From: Gracilimonas sp017641085
Lineage (GTDB): Bacteria > Bacteroidota > Rhodothermia > Balneolales > Balneolaceae
DNA: 64,000 nt
NCBI RefSeq assembly: GCF_046115515.1
Contig: NZ_CP175953.1
Reading direction: 5' to 3' (one strand)
The notes beneath the pieces were generated by a model. That model was not told the origin of the DNA and ran no database searches. It worked only from the letters and a program-made list of their open reading frames with translations. This document shows positions 61,063 to 64,000 of the stretch, piece by piece. Position 1 is the first letter of the stretch, and each line of letters opens with the position of its first letter. The translations under genes and the position numbers were made by a program.

Positions 61063-62415
61063 TTAAAGTTCAGATTGTGGCCGTGCTATGTATTCGTAAA
61101 TCTGACCTCCATCCAATGGCAGATCATCCAGACGATCATATCTTCTGGCATCTATCCAGCGATGGCCGCCTTCAAACCACAGTGAGTATCGTCGCTCAAA
61201 CAGAATTTGATCGATGATATCAGACTGGTTGGCACTTAAGTAGTCACCCAGTCCCCAGGTGTTTCGAACTACGTTGATAGCGTCAACGGCATCAACTAAG
61301 TCGGTTCCCTGGTTTCGCTGTGCTAGTGCTTCTGCGTAAATCAGAATCAGCTCCTCATTTCTAAAGAACGGGAATGAATCTCCGGTTCCTGAAAAACGAT
61401 TATCCTGGTAAGGTGACCCCAAACCCTGAAGGGTTAAGGTATCATTCCTGACAAAGATTTTGTTGTCGATACGCATATCACCTGCTTCTGCACTATCAAC
61501 CAGTGAAGGATGTGCCATTGGCAACTGAACAGAAGTTGTGTTCGGCACGTAATAGAATGGGTTGAAAATATCAGGTGGATCACCATAAACATGGTACCCG
61601 CCTTTATTCATTACATCTGCACCTGTAGCTAACTCAAAGAAAGGAGCAGCATCTTCAACAGCCGTTACTGCTGCATCCCAGTCTTCAGCATAAATTGCAG
61701 CTCGTGCTGCGATAGCCCGGTTAAGGTTAACAAATTCAGCCGGTGTGCTAAATTCATCAAAACCATCCGTCAGTACAAAGGCAAAACTTGAGCCTGCTGC
61801 ATTCAGATCGGTTTGAGCTTCATCCAGAAGATTTCTGATTTCCTGCAGAGCTGCGTCATAATCCAGGAAAGGACCTAAGTCACCCACATTGTCTACATCA
61901 ATCCGTATACCGTTGGTGTATTGAACATTGAGGGGAATCAGGTAACTGTACGCCTGCAGCGTTTTGGCCACGCCTAAATACCCGTTGCGCTCCTGATCGG
62001 AAATCGCATTGGAATTATTGGCAGACTGAATCAGAACATTACCCTGTCTTATAGCCTGATACGGAGTCGTGTATGTTCCGCCTGAGCCAAAGAACGTTGG
62101 ATCTTCTTCTGCGTTAGCATCAGCACCTACGCCTACCCACTGATTAACAAATCGGGGATCTGAGGCAAAGAGCGGATAAATTTCGCGCCCAAAGGTACTC
62201 ATGATGTTGTTCGCTCCGGTGGTTGCCCGGTGGCGTTCTGTTAATCCGGTTACAAGGTTTTGAAGCTGTGCTTTGGAAGCATCAGACAATACCCCTTCAA
62301 TTGATGGATTATTAGGGTCGCTTATTTCATTCGGGTCCAGGAAATCACAGGCCGAAATCCCTGCTGAAAGCAGTACGATTAACAATAGTTTGTTTAAATA
62401 TTTCATTGTGTTCAT
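61063..62415 (-). CDS. RagB/SusD-family outer-membrane lipoprotein
   Basis: The substrate-binding lipoprotein partner of a SusC-type receptor. It has 450 residues with a lipobox (LLSAGISACDFLDP, Cys23). The body is helical with TPR-like packing; ELILIYAEALAQRNQG, YSLWFEGGHRWIDARRYDRLDDLP and the closing IARPQSEL are the usual SusD C-terminal elements. The ligand is not predictable. It starts 9 bases after the SusC stop, so they form one operon. Confidence 0.9.
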   Translation of the reverse strand: MNTMKYLNKLLLIVLLSAGISACDFLDPNEISDPNNPSIEGVLSDASKAQLQNLVTGLTERHRATTGANNIMSTFGREIYPLFASDPRFVNQWVGVGADANAEEDPTFFGSGGTYTTPYQAIRQGNVLIQSANNSNAISDQERNGYLGVAKTLQAYSYLIPLNVQYTNGIRIDVDNVGDLGPFLDYDAALQEIRNLLDEAQTDLNAAGSSFAFVLTDGFDEFSTPAEFVNLNRAIAARAAIYAEDWDAAVTAVEDAAPFFELATGADVMNKGGYHVYGDPPDIFNPFYYVPNTTSVQLPMAHPSLVDSAEAGDMRIDNKIFVRNDTLTLQGLGSPYQDNRFSGTGDSFPFFRNEELILIYAEALAQRNQGTDLVDAVDAINVVRNTWGLGDYLSANQSDIIDQILFERRYSLWFEGGHRWIDARRYDRLDDLPLDGGQIYEYIARPQSEL

Positions 62416-62424
62416 TCCTATAAA

Positions 62425-64000
62425 TTAAAAGTCAATATTTACGTGGAACATTACCTGCCGGGAAGTCGGATAAGGAGTTACTTCCACAGAGTTGTTGATG
62501 GCCTGAGTACCAAATACGGAGGTTTCCGGATCATAACTTGGGTAGTCAGAGAACAGCAATACATTGTTTGCTGAAGCACCAATCTTTATGTTGCTCACGC
62601 TATTGCCAAAAATATTAGTAAGCGTTTCGGTAGGTACGGTGTAGTACAATCCAATCTCACGTAGTTTCACGTAAGACGCATCATATACATATGCTCCGGA
62701 ACCGCCATTAATTACACGATCAGCTCCTTTTGGAAGGGTTGATCCCTCAACGCTGTCGTTCCAGTCAGGAGATGTACCTCCTGCATCGGTAAGCAGCTGG
62801 GAGAGGTTGATATTGTCTCCACCGCTTTTCCAGTGCCACAGGAAGCTGAAATCGAAGTTTTTATAAATGTTGAATTCATTCGAGAATGACATTTCGAAAT
62901 CAGGCTGTCCGTCACCATAAATAGTGTACAATGAAGGATCACTAACTGCAGGAAGACCTACAATAGTAGATGGTGAGAATCCTTCCTGAATCAGGTAGTT
63001 ACTCAAACTAGTTCCGAAACCACCGGTTGTATATCCATCAATAGATAGATCTGTGATTTCTGACTCATTCTTCCAGAAAAGTACTGTTGAGAACCAGTTC
63101 AGGTTTGGATTGCGAACCGGGTTCAGGTTCAGCGTAAATTCCATTCCTTTGTTTACCAGGTCAGCTGCATTAGTTGCAATCACAGAAATACCGGAAGATG
63201 TTGGTACCTGCTCATCCAAAATCAGATCCGCTACTTTTTTGTTGTAATAAGTAGCTTCAAGTGAAATTCGGTTATCAAGCATGGCTACATCAACACCAAA
63301 CTCAAGCTCCTGAGCACTTTCAGGCTTCAGGTTGGGGTCAATACTACGCCCACCAACTGAAGTGGCTAATAACCCACCGATGTTTCCTGAGTTCAGAGAA
63401 CTGTAGGTTACACCAAAGTTGGGAAGACCACCCGTCTCGCCATAAGCTATACGCGGCTTCAACTGGTTAAGGAAGTCGCCTTCAATGATGTCGAAGTTTA
63501 ACAGGTTAATCGCCAACGATGCTTTCGGATAGAAGTAGTATTCATCCTGATCAGCATTTAATGAGGATCGGTCAAAACGACCACCAACGGTAGCAATGAT
63601 TTTGTCATCCCAGTTAATCTCTTCCTGTCCAAACCAGCTAAGGTCAACAACCTCAACTTCTGTTTGGTTGATTACCGACTGGATAGTGGCATTTGCGATA
63701 CCGGTTTGTCCGGCAACCAGACCCTGGCCTCGAACTACATTACGTTCCTGGAACTGATCGAACCGGGAAAAACCGAGCTGAGTGTTCAACTGGATATTCG
63801 AAGATACCGTTGTTGCATAGCTTAACACAGCCTGCACATTGGAGTTGAAATTATCTTCGATGGTGTGAACCACATCTCCGGGGTTGGCATTACTCTGCTG
63901 ATTCTGAAGGTAAGTAGGCATCCAAACCATACTCTTAAAGGTCAGGTAGTCAACACCACCGTCCACGGAAAGAGAAACAATATTTGAACCGCTCTTAAAC
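62425..64000 (-). CDS. SusC/RagA-family TonB-linked outer-membrane protein, 5' end outside the window
   Basis: The C-terminal ~525 residues of a SusC-type TonB-dependent receptor. The frame stays open to the window edge (FKSGSNIVSLSVDGGVDYL), so the start lies beyond 64000. Barrel words such as KPESAQELEFGVDVAMLDNRISLEATYYNKKVADLI, DFEMSFSNEFNIYKNFDFSFLWHWKSGGDNIN and the closing YPTSRQVMFHVNIDF are typical. It would import the ligand captured by the SusD partner encoded 9 bases downstream. The plug and carboxypeptidase-like domains lie outside the window. Confidence 0.92.
   Translation of the reverse strand, partial: FKSGSNIVSLSVDGGVDYLTFKSMVWMPTYLQNQQSNANPGDVVHTIEDNFNSNVQAVLSYATTVSSNIQLNTQLGFSRFDQFQERNVVRGQGLVAGQTGIANATIQSVINQTEVEVVDLSWFGQEEINWDDKIIATVGGRFDRSSLNADQDEYYFYPKASLAINLLNFDIIEGDFLNQLKPRIAYGETGGLPNFGVTYSSLNSGNIGGLLATSVGGRSIDPNLKPESAQELEFGVDVAMLDNRISLEATYYNKKVADLILDEQVPTSSGISVIATNAADLVNKGMEFTLNLNPVRNPNLNWFSTVLFWKNESEITDLSIDGYTTGGFGTSLSNYLIQEGFSPSTIVGLPAVSDPSLYTIYGDGQPDFEMSFSNEFNIYKNFDFSFLWHWKSGGDNINLSQLLTDAGGTSPDWNDSVEGSTLPKGADRVINGGSGAYVYDASYVKLREIGLYYTVPTETLTNIFGNSVSNIKIGASANNVLLFSDYPSYDPETSVFGTQAINNSVEVTPYPTSRQVMFHVNIDF

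Noticed and set aside
1..64000. tRNA, rRNA, CRISPR arrays, prophage and insertion sequences
   Set aside because: Searched by eye for T-loop motifs, regular spaced repeats, transposase and phage genes; none found. A covariance-model scan could still reveal a small RNA.

Overview
The window looks like part of the chromosome of a marine Bacteroidota-related bacterium, most likely in the Balneolota (Balneolales, Gracilimonas/Balneola-like). The grounds are type A secretion-signal tails with the core NYPNPFNPTT on two exported proteins, a SusC/SusD pair, TonB receptors paired with DUF4249-like lipoproteins, GldC, and -7 promoter boxes of the TAnnTTTG type. This placement is inferred from protein style, not from a search. 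No tRNA, rRNA, CRISPR array, phage or insertion sequence was found.

Layout. 0-5.3 kb: a four-helix-bundle (S23) gene enclosed by inverted repeats, pepP, an HSDR_N-type nuclease-fold protein, and the yidC-rnpA-rpmH group, in which rpmH and rnpA overlap. 5.5-10.2 kb: two copies of a lipoprotein plus TonB-receptor module, one of them reduced to the last ~28 codons of its receptor. 10.3-14.7 kb: TPR, TonB-C and giant CotH-like exported proteins. 14.8-29.1 kb: mostly housekeeping (glyS, an unusual nth, a Memo protein, gldC, an ABC-F ATPase, a DUF3179 protein, a BASS transporter, an acyltransferase, sodC, ptsI, ptsH). 29.3-43.5 kb: gatC followed by a surface-glycan cluster on both strands (YfhO-like membrane protein, two GT4 glycosyltransferases, two sulfotransferases, WbqC, PIG-L deacetylase, UDP-GlcNAc 2-epimerase, polysaccharide deacetylase, acyltransferase, methyltransferase, flippase). 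43.6-56.6 kb: hisS, an amino-acid permease fused to EIIA and RCK-C domains, lysA, an HI0933-family flavoprotein, lysC, a CNNM protein, an RluD-like synthase, a second S23 gene enclosed by inverted repeats, recN and an exported cytochrome. 56.7-64 kb: a YdiJ/Dld-type flavo-iron-sulfur enzyme, L-2-hydroxyglutarate oxidase, and a SusD/SusC pair cut by the window edge.

How the genes fit together. The glycan cluster could build, sulfate, deacetylate and export a polysaccharide. The orphan PTS proteins (EI and HPr, with no sugar EIIBC here) may signal to the permease through its EIIA domain. The 2-hydroxyacid enzymes may handle both enantiomers of 2-hydroxyglutarate.

The least explained signal is structural. 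Two S23 genes in one window each sit inside a long inverted repeat, with one arm just upstream of the start codon and the other running through the stop codon. This resembles the layout of ribosomal intervening sequences, but outside any rRNA. ORF-less palindromes with similar wording recur between other genes. I regard this as the best candidate for an undescribed mobile or RNA-based element family.
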